Source: Thozetella sp. PMI_491 (Eukaryota > Ascomycota > Sordariomycetes > Chaetosphaeriales > Chaetosphaeriaceae). From it: a DNA stretch of 64,000 nucleotides. Shown one piece after another: positions 32,801-44,653 of this stretch. Within the stretch, counting starts at the first letter, position 1. The number at the start of each line of letters is the position of its first letter. The notes beneath the pieces are model-generated. The model was given only the letters and a program-made list of their open reading frames with translations, was not told the DNA's origin and did not search any database. The DNA is taken from contig MU270068.1 of assembly GCA_021432635.1 (NCBI GenBank), positions 372,001-436,000 of the forward strand, written 5' to 3'. Both the position numbers and the translations under genes were made by a program.

Positions 32801-35800
32801 TTGGACAGTGCTGTGAGGTTGACGCCAAAGCTGCGTGCTGCTAACACGCAGAGGCGCATTCTCTTTCCTCTGCGCTGGGCGAACCTCGAGGCCAGGCAGG
32901 GGAGCCTCGGGCTCCGTATTCCCTTGGGAGGGGATATGCTCCCACATCAGGCTCTTGTTCCTCGGCTGCTTGGTACCCGTCGGCTCCCACAAGGAAGCAC
33001 GCTGGGGCAAGTTCTGGGCCCGGGATACGACGGCAGCCATGTTGATGCGGGTGTTCGCGACCTCCTCGTCGGAGTTATCCGAGTCTGGCGGTGTGGGGCT
33101 GCCCAGATCCTTCTTCACGGAGAGGAAGTTCATGCTGCGCTTCTTCAACAGCTCGCTGGCATTGTCCATATACTCCAACTGCGCTTCGGCCAGGCGTGCT
33201 TGCCAGGCGCCGCCAGCACCGCTAGTGACGGAATTTCGCGCCAGGTCCTCGTTGGACTTAGAAGCACCGCTCGTCCTCAGCTTGGCGAGACGGGACGCGC
33301 GACGTTCCATGCCGATATTTGATCGGATGGAAGACTCGCGAGAGATGGTGATAATCCCAGTCATGGATTCGCCACGCGAATTGCGCGATGGCGAGTTCGT
33401 CTGGACACTGGACATCGAGTCACGGCCCAGATCGTGTTTCATCTCCTGCCAGTGGGACTCTTGGTCGCCCATCTCCTTCTCTAGGTTCTGAAGGAGGGCG
33501 AGGCGCTCGCCTTGGCTCTCGACCGACACCCGATTTGGCTGCTCGAACTTCTTAAGCTGCTCCTGGATCTTCTGCAGTGCTTGCTCCGGCGACTCTAAGG
33601 GAGAGGGTTCGGCAGCTTGTATCACCATCGCGGTTTTGTTGGTAGATTTGTTCCGGAGGAGAAGCGGCGTTGGAGGGGGGCCTTTCCTTGACCTCACCTT
33701 CTCCTTGCGATCTGAGAAGGATGGGCATTCGTCGCCAACGCGGCGGTGCCAGCTGCCAGAGGCGCGCTGGGGGTCCACCATGCTCTCCTCCCCTGCGCCC
33801 CAGGAGTCCTGGTCCCGAGAATCTTCGACATCAGCATCGAGCATCACTGTCATGACCTCGCTGCCACGTCCCTCTACCATGGATGGCACCTTCTTGCCTT
33901 GGGAGACTGTCATTGCCTGAGGACGCTCGTTCTTCTTGATGTCGGCCGTCTTAACGATCTGGCGAGTGGCGGCCACTGCAACCTGGGGAGAGTGAACAGA
34001 GCCCCATACGGTAGTGACATCGTCGGCGGCCGTCGTCTCAGTCCAAGCAGAGCTGCGGATAGGGATTACTGGCGATGAGCCGCGCTTGCCTCCCCCCGTG
34101 GTATGCTTGCTGTTGCTCTGGCTGTCGTCATCGGTGATGCCAGGCAACCAGCTCCCGCCAATATCGTCAGCGATGTTTTGGTAGCTGTAGATGTTCGGAA
34201 TCTCGGCGTCCCCCTGAGGAAGCTCATCTACGTCCAAGATGTTCTCAGTCTGCAGCGACGTCTTCGTCGTCCTGTTCGATCGGCGGTGGTAGTCCGATGC
34301 AGCCTCGGACGAGTTCTCGTCCAGGTAGGTAGCGGGCAGTGGAGGAACGTCAGGAATGATCGAGTCTTTACGGCCGCCCCCGCCGCTGCTAGGCGGCATT
34401 GGGAAGAAGAGATTCACTTTCTCGTCGAAGGTCATGCTCCTCGTGTCGTTCGGTTGCGGCCGCACCGGGTTACCCGCGCTCATGGGAGGCGGGGGCAGGG
34501 GCGGAAGTGCCGTCGGACTGCCAGGGTTCGACATGAGGATGGACTTCCTGCTGATGGAGCCACCGGACTTGGTTCGCTGGTGCATCGAGTCGCCGCTTCC
34601 TTTTCGAGGAATTGGGCGTGGGCGGTGAACAATCGAGCCAGATGTGAGAGGAGTCTCGGGGATGGTAGGTTTAACTGCCTGCTGGCTCGCTCCCTCGAGA
34701 ATGCTCTGCACGATTTTCGGATCGTCGTAGATGATGTTGTTGACAAACAGCACGGTTTGCTGCCTGTCCCCGGAGACCTTGACGCCTTGGGACCTCGGGT
34801 TAGAGGGAAGACCGTTTGTCGGCCGCCGTTGAAGGGGCGTCTTGGTCGGCTCAGGAATCGGTGACTTGGGCGAGTCGGGCAATTGCCGCGACGGTCGGAT
34901 CGGGAGTCGTGCGGCCTCCTGTGGAACTGGAGGGTCGGCCATGGCTAGAGGTTGAGGAGACTCGGATCGTGCGGGCTCCTGGGGCTGTTGCCTTGGGGAT
35001 CTCTGGCGGAGCTTCTCGACGCCCGGAGACAGCTGGGCCCCGGAGGAGGAGGAGTCGTTTCGCTGTGGTGCCAGGCTCGATCGGGTCGCACTGAAATCGC
35101 CTGGTTGCGAGGCGGTAGACTTCACCCCCTTACGCTTGACACTGATAGCCCGGTTCAGGCCCTCCTCGGCGGTCATAATTGGCGGCTGAGGAGCAGGCCG
35201 GCTGGCAATCAACTCCGAGTCTCTCTGCATCTTCGCCCTCCTCTCCTTCTCGAGCCGGGCAGCCTCTTGCAGGTCCATGGTTGCGATCTTGTTCAAAGGA
35301 TTCTGGCCTTCGTTGTCCTGGAGAATCGGGTTCCCAATCCTCAGCTTGCCGACCGAGACGGCCGCGGCCGGGCCGCTCTTGTCCGAGCTGAAGAAGCTCT
35401 TCTTCTGCTTAATCTCAACCCGCCGTATCTGTTCTCCCGCGCTCGAGTCCTCCCGGGTTGGAGGGAAAAGGGCGCCTTGGACTGCAATGCCTCCCACGCC
35501 AGCCACGCCGGTAATCGGGCGAGCAATCGAGGGCAGCCCTGCCTCGTCTGCCTTGTCCGCCCTGACTCTAGGAGCCTCTCTCGGGTTGATAAAGGTGGTC
35601 GAAGACCGGATCGCTGCCTCCTTCAAATCTTCATATCGGCTGGGTGGATAGTCAGAATCAGACGTGGAGATGTCCCGGCTGATGTTGATGCGCCTGGGCG
35701 ATGGCGCCTCCGGGGGCATGGATGGAGTGCCCCGAGGAGTTGGTAGGGTGGAAAACCCAGCCGTGACGATGACTGAATACTGGTTAGCCAGTTCAACTTC

Positions 35801-36713
35801 AGGGTAGAGAGCCTAGACGTACGGATCAGAATGGACAGGCCGGCGGCAGGGAGCGCGGTCCGAAGGACCAGCTCCATTGAATCCATTCCGAGAAGGAGGG
35901 GAATACTTGTCTGCGAAGTCATCAGCTTTCTCTCCTCGCAGATACCAACTCGCACCACCTACTGCCGTCCACACGGTAAAGCCCATCATGACCAGTACCA
36001 CCCCCTTACTCCTTCCCGAGTCCGTCTTGCCCTGCTGAATGTCGGCGATCAATCCGGTTGCAAATGCACGGCCAGCCAACGCCAAAATGATGACGACGTC
36101 GAGGATGATGACCACGATGGCGACGGGCATCATGGACGAGACGGCAACGCAGAAGGTATCGACCTGCGTCTTCGTAAACCCGACAAACACTCCCCCTGCG
36201 ATGAACCTCCCCCAAATCAGCAGCTGCGGGATCAGCTGGCCGGCCGACACCTTCGCCGTCCTTGCGTTCATCGCCCATAGCAAGTACTGCTCGATCGAGA
36301 ATCTCCCTAGCTGGTCGAATATCGTCGCGAATGTAACCCCAATCTGGCATGATGACGACGTCGTCTGTATGTCGATGAGTGTCGAAATGAAATCGATCTG
36401 CGCCCACAGCGCAGAACTCAAAAGGAAAGTTATGAGGACCAGCCTCAGGCCGTCCCGGAATATCGTCGAACCATGGCCCTTGATGTAGAGAAAGAGGGCC
36501 GCCGACGCCGCGTTGACCACCGTTCCACTACCGACTCGTTAGCATCTTCCTTCTCCGCACCTATCCTCCCGCGTCCTCTATTTCCCCTTCCCATCGCCTG
36601 CGGTCTTCCACACTCCTTCCTTTCTCCTGACTGCTCCTCCTCGCTCGGGATCGGGGTTCGACTGACAAGACAAAGGCGGCGGCGAGCCCTTGGGTGGCTC
36701 CCACGATCGCCAT
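29885..36713 (-). CDS. Giant multi-pass membrane protein with Trp-motif-rich disordered tail
   Basis: Proposed exons 36713-36667, 36527-35963, 35910-35823 and 35772-29885 give about 2,195 residues. The first three exons and the start of the fourth encode about seven hydrophobic segments within residues 1-255. The remaining roughly 1,940 residues are polar, low-complexity and probably disordered: Pro/Ser-rich in the first half, acidic around the SDYGDGGESDDDG stretch, and Gln/Glu/Tyr-rich near the end. Sixteen Leu-Trp or Met-Trp dipeptides recur in similar settings, and one segment is duplicated (31370-31790). Intron 1 has a GCTAAC branch point 12 nt before its acceptor. The small donor GTAGGT in intron 2 is required to keep frame. 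The family is not recognised. A seven-helix receptor-like topology with a very long cytosolic tail is one reading; a transporter-like scaffold is another. The exact start is uncertain. Confidence 0.75.
31370..31790 (-). repeat. Tandem protein-level duplication inside the giant gene
   Basis: Two units of about 70-75 codons sit next to each other (about 31600-31790 and 31370-31560). Each begins with a Leu-Trp or Met-Trp, then EGDG/EGAD, an F-x-VD-x-x-R segment, RTT, EPAAKAM with [ED]RK, and closes with LES plus another Met-Trp or Leu-Trp. The DNA copies have diverged, so the duplication is old. Confidence 0.75.
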
Positions 36714-39700
36714 GATGGCGACTCCGGCGCCAGGTTAGTAGATAATAGCGGCCAGCACGAATAGGGGAAGCGCCAGCCCAGTCAATGGGATTCCACAAGG
36801 AGAAAAGGAAAGTGTAAAAAAGAGCGGTCAGGGTATCATATCATGGTGTTGCCGAACTTAATTGCACACGACTAATCACCTCGAAATTCTGAATAGCGAC
36901 ATGGACATGTTCGACGCATGCCCTGCCTCGCCACCTGGGTGTGTGAAAGGAGAGTGGGAGTTTGCAAGGAGACGTGGGAGCGGCTCTTGGTGTGGGAGCG
37001 GGCTTCCCAACTCGGATGAGGACCCGAGTGATGTCTGTGACGGGGGCAGGCCGTCAGAACGGGTGGACAGCTGGGCCCAACCCTGGGCGGCCGTACAGCG
37101 ACAGGGTCACGCCGACTCTCTCCCTCTCTCCCTCTCTGCGCGTGTGGCCACCAGGCGGGGACCGCCTCGCTGGGCTCAAACAGGCACGGAGCAGGGCATT
37201 GTTCGAGATCGCTCAATCAGACGTTCATGCCGGCCCACAGCCGGGGCCATGATTGGGCCGTGCTGCAAGGCTGACAAGGCCGGTGCTGGGGGACTGCATC
37301 GGGCCCCGGTCGTAGTCTGTTTCACTTGAAACTCGAGATGTTACATCTCGCACTGGCTCGGCGCGGCACGTAGGGGACAAAAAAAACACCACACAGAAAA
37401 TAACCCTAAGCCTTAAACACATTGCGGAGGACCTCGATTCCATGCCAAAACGCCTAGAAGATATACAAAAATCCGGGGGGCAGCCAACAGCTTACTAGCT
37501 AGTCAAGTCATTGTATCAATATGAGATTTAGTGGTCGGTTGTGTGGTCATCGTAAAACTGGCATTTGGTGTCGATTTTGGTGTGTGTGGGCTGTGTGGTG
37601 TTTTTTTTGTCCCCTACGTGCGCGGGCACAAATTTTTCCTCTTCGCTACGAGGCCTGGCTCCCCTGCCTGTCAACATTCTTCTCTGTGGGTTTCTGGCGC
37701 CATCTGGCGGACGGAAGTGGGATCGCCGTCAGCAGCCGTATGTCGTTCGTAGACGACATGTCTGCGAACTCGAGCGCCGAGCGCCCGCATGAAGCCCAAC
37801 CGCCACCACCCGAAGATTGATCCGAGATGCAGTGATGCAGTCAAAAGGACGATCGAAACGACCGGCTCGACGAGCCGAGGGCATCGCAGAGGAGGGTGAT
37901 GCGATGATTGCCTGCAACCGCACGATTTTCAGCCGCCCAACGTTCGATGCTAGGAGGGCGGGCGTCCACGAAGCTATCCCGAAGCGAGGAACGGGGCCGT
38001 CTAGCAGAACAGAGGGTGCCATCGGTTAACGTTATCGATAGCCTAGACAGAAGCCCCCAAGAAACTAAAGGGGGGCCCGTGTGTCGGCGCCGGGAGCCTA
38101 AGTCTGCGCGGCCCGGCCGTTGAGAAGCAATGACGAGCGCATCTGCGGAGAGCGGATGCACCATGCCCGCCCTCGCCGCTCGCAAAAGGAATCCCGCATG
38201 CGGCTGGGAGGGGAAATGACCAGCACCCTGGGTCAAAACATATCGTGATGCTTGACCCGTCTTCTGTGCCCTCCAGCCGCCAGGGCTGGTGGATATTTTT
38301 GGATTTTTGGTGCTGGGAAGGGTAAGATGCTCAGCGGCGGCGAGTGTGACGCAAGGCCTGTCAGGAGCGGTTGGATCAGGGGTGCACAGAGCCTCCTGCA
38401 GCCCATCCCCCTGTGCCTGTGCCTGTGCGAGAGTGCGAGAGAGGGAGGGGTAAGTGTGTGGTAGCGTGGTCGGCCCGTCGATTAAGCGAATGTGCTTCTT
38501 TGTCTCCCGCCGCACCGTGCGCATCTTCCCACCAACGTCAACCACGCATAGGTCCTCCAAAGTTCCTTCCCACGGAAGGAGACCCCAGAAAAGGTCAACT
38601 GCAGCACGGGCCACTCTCTTCCTCACCCATCTCAGATGGTGGGCAGTCTGTGGTGTTTGGTGCCTCGTCTTCACCACCGCTGATCTCGCCTGATTGGTAA
38701 GGTCATCTTCCAAAGTTCCAAGAGATAGCGTTTCGTCAAACCGTAACTCCCTCCCGGGCCACTCATCACACTCGTCCAAGGAGCGAAGCACGCCCCCTTT
38801 CGTCCCATCCTCAAGTTCCATCTCTTCCTTCGTACCGTCTCCCGTAGCAGGTGCCGCAGCCATAGGGCGCGAGGGCAGAATGCGATTGATGTCCAGTCTC
38901 ATTCTTGCCCAGCCAGCAGCAGCCGAATAGCCTCTTTCGACCTTGTCGCCTAGGTGGCTTTAACTGGATCTAAAACGCTAAGACCTAGATCGCCAGGTGC
39001 CGCCTGTGCAGCCGCCGCTGGCCATCAGCGGCCATCAGCCCGAGGTGGTTACAGAAATCACTCAGCCGTGGTCGTACTCCGATCTACGCTATTTAGCCGC
39101 CAGGCGAGCTCGTTTGTCGGGATCGTCTGCCCATGTGCTCCTATTATCGACTTTGATCTTGAGGAACGGGATAGAGCTTCGCGATGCCTTCGGCGCGGCC
39201 TAGCCTAGGCGGCCGGCCTCACACCCATTCAGGGGGGTTTCGCCAGGGCGACGCGTAGCGCTGGTGATGAAGCGGCGCCTACTGTCTCGGCCCGTTGACC
39301 CTGCTCATCTCGCATATACTCGGCTGTAGCCTAAGAAGCTTTTCTATTTATGAAGGTCGGTGACCTCGTTGCTCTGCGTCACGTGAAATAGTGCGGCTCG
39401 TCCATGTTCCCAACCCTCTCCGGCTGGACCTTCTTGGAGAAGGTTAGTGCGTTCAGCGACGGTGCTACTGCGTCCGATAGAGTGCTATTAGACTCCGGTT
39501 CGCGGTGGGGGAGGGGCAAGTGCTCCATCGCAAGGGATAGGAGGCCGGATCGGTGGCTTTTGGCGGCCGACCAATCACCATGCGGAGAAAGTAAGCGCCT
39601 CTAGAGCTACTAGACAAAGAATTGGGGTAGATGAAGCTGTCTGGCTATCTGTTGCGATAGGATCCTCGACCGTCTGTGTACGTCCCCGGGCCGGTCACCT

Positions 39701-39917
39701 TAGGAGCGCACGTGAGTCATCATCGACATCGACTGGCGAGTTCGCATATCAAAGGAGAGAGATCTCTACAGTGTCCGCAAAATTGACCAAAGTATTATTC
39801 GTTGAGCAAAGCTTCTGATTGCAAGCTCCTTATCTGGCCCCTGTCTTGCCTTGTTTGAACAAGTTAGATCCTGACGGTCACTGTACGAGAGTATTCATCC
39901 CTCGGCGGATTGTAAAT
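36714..39917. other. Long divergent region with no supported gene
   Basis: About 3.2 kb between the starts of the giant gene (-) and the FMN-binding gene (+). GC-rich open frames up to 353 codons exist (37841-38902, minus) but show no domain, no smooth composition and overlap frames on the other strand. The 5' leaders and promoters of both flanking genes must lie here. Confidence 0.45.
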
Positions 39918-40807
39918 ATGCCGTCCTACGCGCTAGAATACCCCCGGGAGCCTTTCAATACCGTGAAGCGGTACAATACCCGAGGTGCCTAGCTCCCCTA
40001 TCCATCCCTTTAGGAACACCATCCGCTTGAACTCTTTGCAGAAAGCTCTGACCGACTGCTTTGCCAGCCAACTATGCCCTAGAGACCATCCATACCATCA
40101 TAAACACCTCGCCTCTGCTTCATGTCTCCTTCAACCCCCCAGACAGCCCCTTCCCCACGATACTCCCGATGATAGGGCAAATGGGCAGCTTCGCCCGTCC
40201 TAGTGCCAACATCGGCGATGTTCTGGAACTGTATCTCCATGGCTATGTCAGCTCCCGCATCATGAACCTATCCCGCAATGGAGCCGATGGGGAAAAGGGT
40301 CTCCCCATCTGCGTCGCGGCCAGCCACGTTGACGGGCTGGTTCTGGCCCTTACACCCAACAGCCACAGCTACAACTATCGCAGCGCCTCGCTGTTCGGGT
40401 ATGCCACGGTCGTGACCGATGTGGAGGAGAAACTTTATGCGATGGAACTGATTACCAACAGCGTCATCGGCGACCGCTGGAGGAACACTCGTGTGCCACC
40501 CAACGGGGCCGAAATGCAAAGCACCAGTGTGCTGCGGGTAAAGATCACGACCGGCAGCGCCAAGATTCGGAGCGGAATGCCACACGATGAAAAGGCGGAT
40601 ATGGAGGACGCCGCGTTGGCGGACAGGGTCTGGACAGGAGTTGTGCCGGTGTATAGCACTCTAGGCGCGCCAGTCGCTGGCCCATACAACAAGGTCGATG
40701 TACCGAGCTATCTGAAAGACTATCTAAAGGACACAAATAGCTACGTCAAGGAGGGAGCCGAGACGGCAGCTATCACAGAGGTCGCGCCGAATAATGATGA
40801 GGAGTAG
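39918..40807 (+). CDS. FMN-binding split-barrel protein (pyridoxamine-phosphate-oxidase-like)
   Basis: Exons 39918-39984 and 40068-40807 give 268 residues. Exon 1 encodes MPSYALEYPREPFNTVKRYN; splicing over 83 nt joins it to ANYALETIHTIINTSPLLHVSF, the pattern that opens Pyridox_ox_2 (PF12900) flavin-nucleotide-binding proteins. Later features of the split barrel are GLPICVAASHVDGLVLAL, YRSASLFGYATVV and VEEKLYAMELITN followed by DRW. Proteins of this family bind FMN and are mostly uncharacterised; a role in flavin storage, redox or vitamin B6-related chemistry is possible but unproven. The tail is acidic. The donor GTGCCT is unusual, so the first intron is less certain than the rest. It is convergent with the next gene. 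Confidence 0.8.
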
Positions 40808-41205
40808 GTGAATATGAGAGGATAATTTCGATGAACTAAATGAAAGTCTGCCTATCCTAGTATCAGCAGCGAGACGCACAGTTTTGAAGCCTCATAGCTG
40901 CTGCTCGCCATACTCGAGGAATAAACAGCCACATACTGCTCATGGGATCGCTCAATACCTTGCTTTGGCCTCGATGGCTCTACATTTTCGAGATCGCGGC
41001 ATATGGCAGAACACTCAATACCACTTATCTCTATACACGTGGCAGTACAGATCCTCGTAGGGTGCATTCTTACTCTACTCTCAATATCCTAAATATATCT
41101 CGAACAGTATGACATGTCGTATTACAACAGAAGAAAGACGGGCAGGTATCTGTTTGGCCCAGACTTTTTGCTGGCAACACCGACAGTAACCACCAGCACA
41201 GTTCC
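40808..41205. other. Convergent 3' region
   Basis: About 400 bp shared by the 3' ends of the FMN-binding and spermidine-synthase-like genes. No other structure was seen. Confidence 0.5.
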
Positions 41206-43176
41206 TTACCAGTTCTCCCACACGAGAGGCGGTAGCACATTCCTCATCACGTTCCAGTGCCCCACGGCACTCTTCTCGTGCCACTTGACGAGCTTCTCCG
41301 TGTCGTTCCTCCTCAGGATCCCCTCATCGTGCCCTGTCAAAAAGTGCCCGTCGGTAACCTCGTGCTTCGGGAACAGGAAGGAGTCCCGTGAAGGGCTATT
41401 CAGCAAGTCGCGTCGTGTCGGCTTCCGGAACGTGATGCGGCGTTCCGTCTTGGTGCAGAAGATGACCATGTTGGTGAAGTCGCGCCCAGTTTTCTCGACC
41501 TCATCCTCGTCGCGCGGGTGCTCGCGGAATATGCGGCAAGAGGGAAACACTTCCCGGATAGTCTCCACGACGACCTTGGGAGGAGGCAAGGTAAAGTCGC
41601 CAGCATAGTTCTGCAAATCCAGTCAGCCCCGGCACTACTGAGCTGGCGGACTGAAATCTCGAGAAACGCTGCACTCGTGGTATTGGACAAGTGCTGGTCA
41701 GAGTTTGAACTTACAATTGCAATCACGCCCCCAGGCTTGAGCAGCGTGCTGAGATCCTGCAGGAACTCGAGCGTGAAGAGGGCGATCGGTTCAGCTCCAC
41801 CCGTAAACACATCATGGACGATGTAGTCAAATCGTTTGCCGGCCGTGTCATTGGCCAGACGGGCAGCGTAGCTCACCGCATCTTCGATCACGCCAGTGTG
41901 GTTGGTCGGTAGCTGGAAGTACTTGAGAGCGAACTCATGCACCACCGGGTCGATCTCCACCACGGTCGTGTCGATGCCGTGCGCCACGAGAGCCGCGGGA
42001 GTGGTGCCGATGCCGAGCCCGCTGAGAAAGATCGAGTGTTAGCTGCCATGGTCGACTTTTCAAGAAACAAGTAACGAATTAACCTAGTAGGGAGACATAC
42101 ATCACCAGAGAGTTCGCCTTATGGTCTGGTACAGGCTTTGGGACTTCGACGAGGCGGACGGCTTCAAGCATAGCGAACACGCCATAAATAGGCTCGGCTA
42201 CCTGGTTGCCTTTAAACTGACCAACGTTGAGGAACTTCACCCACTCTCCGCCCAGCAGACTGTGGTCGCACCTCATAACACGGAAGCCCTGCTCGATGCT
42301 CTCGACTACTGAGATGTAGCCTGTGAGCGATTCCTTCCTGTCCAGAATCGTCCAGCCTGTGGGCAAGAGGGTGTTATTCAGGGATCCGAGGGCCACGGAA
42401 GTAGGCACATGCGTGTTCAGGAAGGCTGTGTGGAGCAGGGCGGGGATGGTATAGAGCAGCAGCTTCGAAGGCGCAAACAGAGCGTACGATGCGGCCAAGA
42501 TGAGCTCGAGGCCGAGGCGTGTGTTTATGAAGGATTTGCCGATGTATGGGCCGATCAAGCTGCCGAAGATCGCCTCAGCCGCCTTAAAGGTGCCATAGGA
42601 TCCCAGTCCCGGGGCAGCATCTCCCAGCCACTTAGGGAGCGACGAGAAGTCGGCCCAGTCCAGTTGGGTCGCTACACAGGCGGCAGAAAGGGCCACGAGG
42701 GGAAAGAGAGTGAGAGTCTCAGTGACCAGCGGTCCGAATGTAGCCCCTAGAGAGTCGCTGGCCTTGAAGATAAAGAACTGGACGGTCGGGATGTAGATGG
42801 CAATGACGGGGAGAAGCTGATGGGGCTTGAAGGGCAGATTCCGGCCCAGGAACAGATTCGAGGACCAGCCGGCGAAGCAGGCGGCAGCCACCAGCTTGGA
42901 GTGGTATATGGACGACGGAATGGAGCCGTAGACCGGGGAGAGGGCTAGTTGTGAGACATTAGAGTATATACCCATGAAAGTGAGCAGAACAATCGACTTG
43001 AGATAGACAGATGCCTGCTCCTTCAAGTGTTTGCCCCATGTCTCCTCCTGCGCCTTGGCGGCGAGGTTCTTGAGCTCCTTCTCAAAGTTCTCCGGGGTGA
43101 ATGATGAGTTGGGATCGATGTCGGGTATCTTTGAGGCCGCGGAGGCCTTGCCCTTCTTCGGAGTCTTGGGAGCCAT
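41206..43176 (-). CDS. Multi-pass membrane protein fused to a spermidine-synthase-fold methyltransferase-like domain
   Basis: Exons 43176-42101, 42021-41715 and 41610-41206 give 595 residues. Residues 1-20 are basic. About residues 55-290 contain some six to seven hydrophobic segments. From about residue 290 to the end runs a class I AdoMet-binding fold of the spermidine synthase type: YISVVE, the nucleotide loop VIGLGIGTTPAAL, the acidic ribose-binding stretch VVEIDPVVHEFA, HDVFTGGAEP and LKPGGVIAINYAG. Similar membrane-fused spermidine-synthase-like proteins occur widely in ascomycetes with no proven substrate. Whether it transfers aminopropyl or methyl groups cannot be told; the acceptor-site residues of true spermidine synthases are not obvious. 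It diverges from opi3, also an AdoMet-dependent membrane enzyme, across 640 bp, which may be coincidence. Confidence 0.85.
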
Positions 43177-43813
43177 CCTGGGCTTTTCTTCTCTGGGCTG
43201 GAATGCACAGCTGACGCTTTAAATCATAGACCAAAAAAAAGCCCAAAAAGCCCCGAGGTGCTCGCTACGTGACAATGGAAAGAAAAATTGGATGTACAAG
43301 GAAAGGCACAGGCGAAAGAGACAGAGTCTAGACGGCGACGAACCTGGCCTGAGCGCACAGGAAGAATCAGCAATGCACAGGCTCACGTCCACAGCCAGCT
43401 GTTGGAGAGCTTTCGACTTTGGCGATGTTTCGTCGTCTGCAATCTGGTCTGATCTGACCTCATTGGCCCGCTGTTTATGATGCGACAGAGCTCCGGCAAA
43501 GAAGGGGTTCCTGGCGGCCCCTGCCTGTGGGGGGGAGCTCTGGCTCCTGGTGGGGGAAACGCAGGGGCCAGCTTTCCACCAGTCCACCAGCGACAAGTGC
43601 GTCATACTGCTTTTGGCTGGCTTTTTCACAAGCTAATTACCACCACCACGCATTATTTTTTTTTTTACTGCCCACTCTCTTATCGCGGCACGAGCCTGTT
43701 CTGCTGTTTACCATCCAGAGCTCGCTATTGCCCTCGCCCCAGTCCCCTGCGCCATCGCTCTCTCGGTCTGCCTGCCTACCGGCTTGTCTGGTTGCCTTCC
43801 CTGGATATCTACG
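43177..43813. promoter_or_regulatory. Divergent promoter region, methyltransferase-like gene / opi3
   Basis: About 640 bp between two divergent starts, with pyrimidine-rich leader sequence before opi3, including a T run at about 43660. No assignable site was seen. Confidence 0.45.
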
Positions 43814-44653
43814 ATGACTTCTTTCGTCGGACCCCTGGCCGGGGCTGTCGACTTTGAAAAGACGAGCTTGTTTGGTGCGTCCAGCTCCGGGAGTTGCCGG
43901 ATGGCCGGAAATGGAGCCTAACTTGACACAGTGTCGGCTGCTGCCATTGCCTTCAACCCGACCTTCTGGAAGTAGGTTGCCCCGTCGGGATGCCATCGGG
44001 CGTCAATGTAGTCGATGTAGCTCGAGGTAGTTGCTAACATTTCTGCCTCTTAGCATTGTGGCGCGTCAAGGTGCGACCTAGTCCCCGATTCCTTCCACAT
44101 TGCCCGACCTGCACCTAACCCGAGCCGTCAACCAGAGTACCGCAACAAGATCCTCACTAGGCTCTTCAATGGCAACTCACAGGTCGCGTGCTACGCCCTC
44201 GCAGCGACCATCTTCTCGTTGGGTCTCGTGCGTGACTTCCTGTACGAGCGCGCTCTCCGCGATCAGCCGACGCACCCTGCCCTCGAAGGTCCCCTCCCGA
44301 CGTACGCGGGCTATGCTTTGATCGCCGCTGGCAACGTCCTTGTCGTGTCGTCTACGTGGGCTCTAGGCATCACCGGGACATTCCTCGGCGACTACTTTGG
44401 CATCCTGATGGACAAGATGGTCACGGGCTTCCCCTTCAACCTGATGGATGCCCCCATGTACTACGGCTCGACCATGAGCTTCCTCGGCGCTGCCTTGATC
44501 TATGGAAAGCCTGCAGGTGTACTCATAACCACCTGGGTCCTTACAGTGTACTTGATTGCGCTGCGGCTGGAGAACCCCTTCACTGCGGGTATCTATGCCA
44601 AGAGGGACCGCGAGAGGGCCGCCGGGAAGGTCGAGGGCAAGAAGGACCTGTGA
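43814..44653 (+). CDS. opi3: Phosphatidyl-N-methylethanolamine N-methyltransferase (phospholipid methyltransferase)
   Basis: Four exons: 43814-43874, 43932-43971, 44054-44070 and 44136-44653, giving 211 residues, close to yeast Opi3 (206). Exons 2 and 3 are only 40 and 17 nt. Splicing them gives VSAAAIAFNPTFWNIVARQEY, the N-terminal hallmark of the family. The rest has four membrane segments and the AdoMet-site phrase GDYFGILMDKMVTGFPFN followed by DAPMYYGS, with a basic, Lys-rich end. The enzyme carries out the last two methylations from phosphatidylethanolamine to phosphatidylcholine in the endoplasmic reticulum. Without the two tiny exons the N-terminus would be missed. Confidence 0.92.

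Noticed and set aside
31559-35746. Several long plus-strand frames opposite the giant gene
   Set aside because: They are antisense shadows of one uninterrupted 5.9-kb exon and show no domains.
36862-37329. 155-codon plus-strand frame
   Set aside because: Low-complexity Arg/Gly/Ser composition, no motif, and it overlaps other open frames on both strands.
37841-38902. 353-codon open frame on the minus strand
   Set aside because: No domain, uneven composition, Arg/Ser/Pro-rich as in chance frames of GC-rich DNA, and it lies where promoters of two divergent genes are expected.
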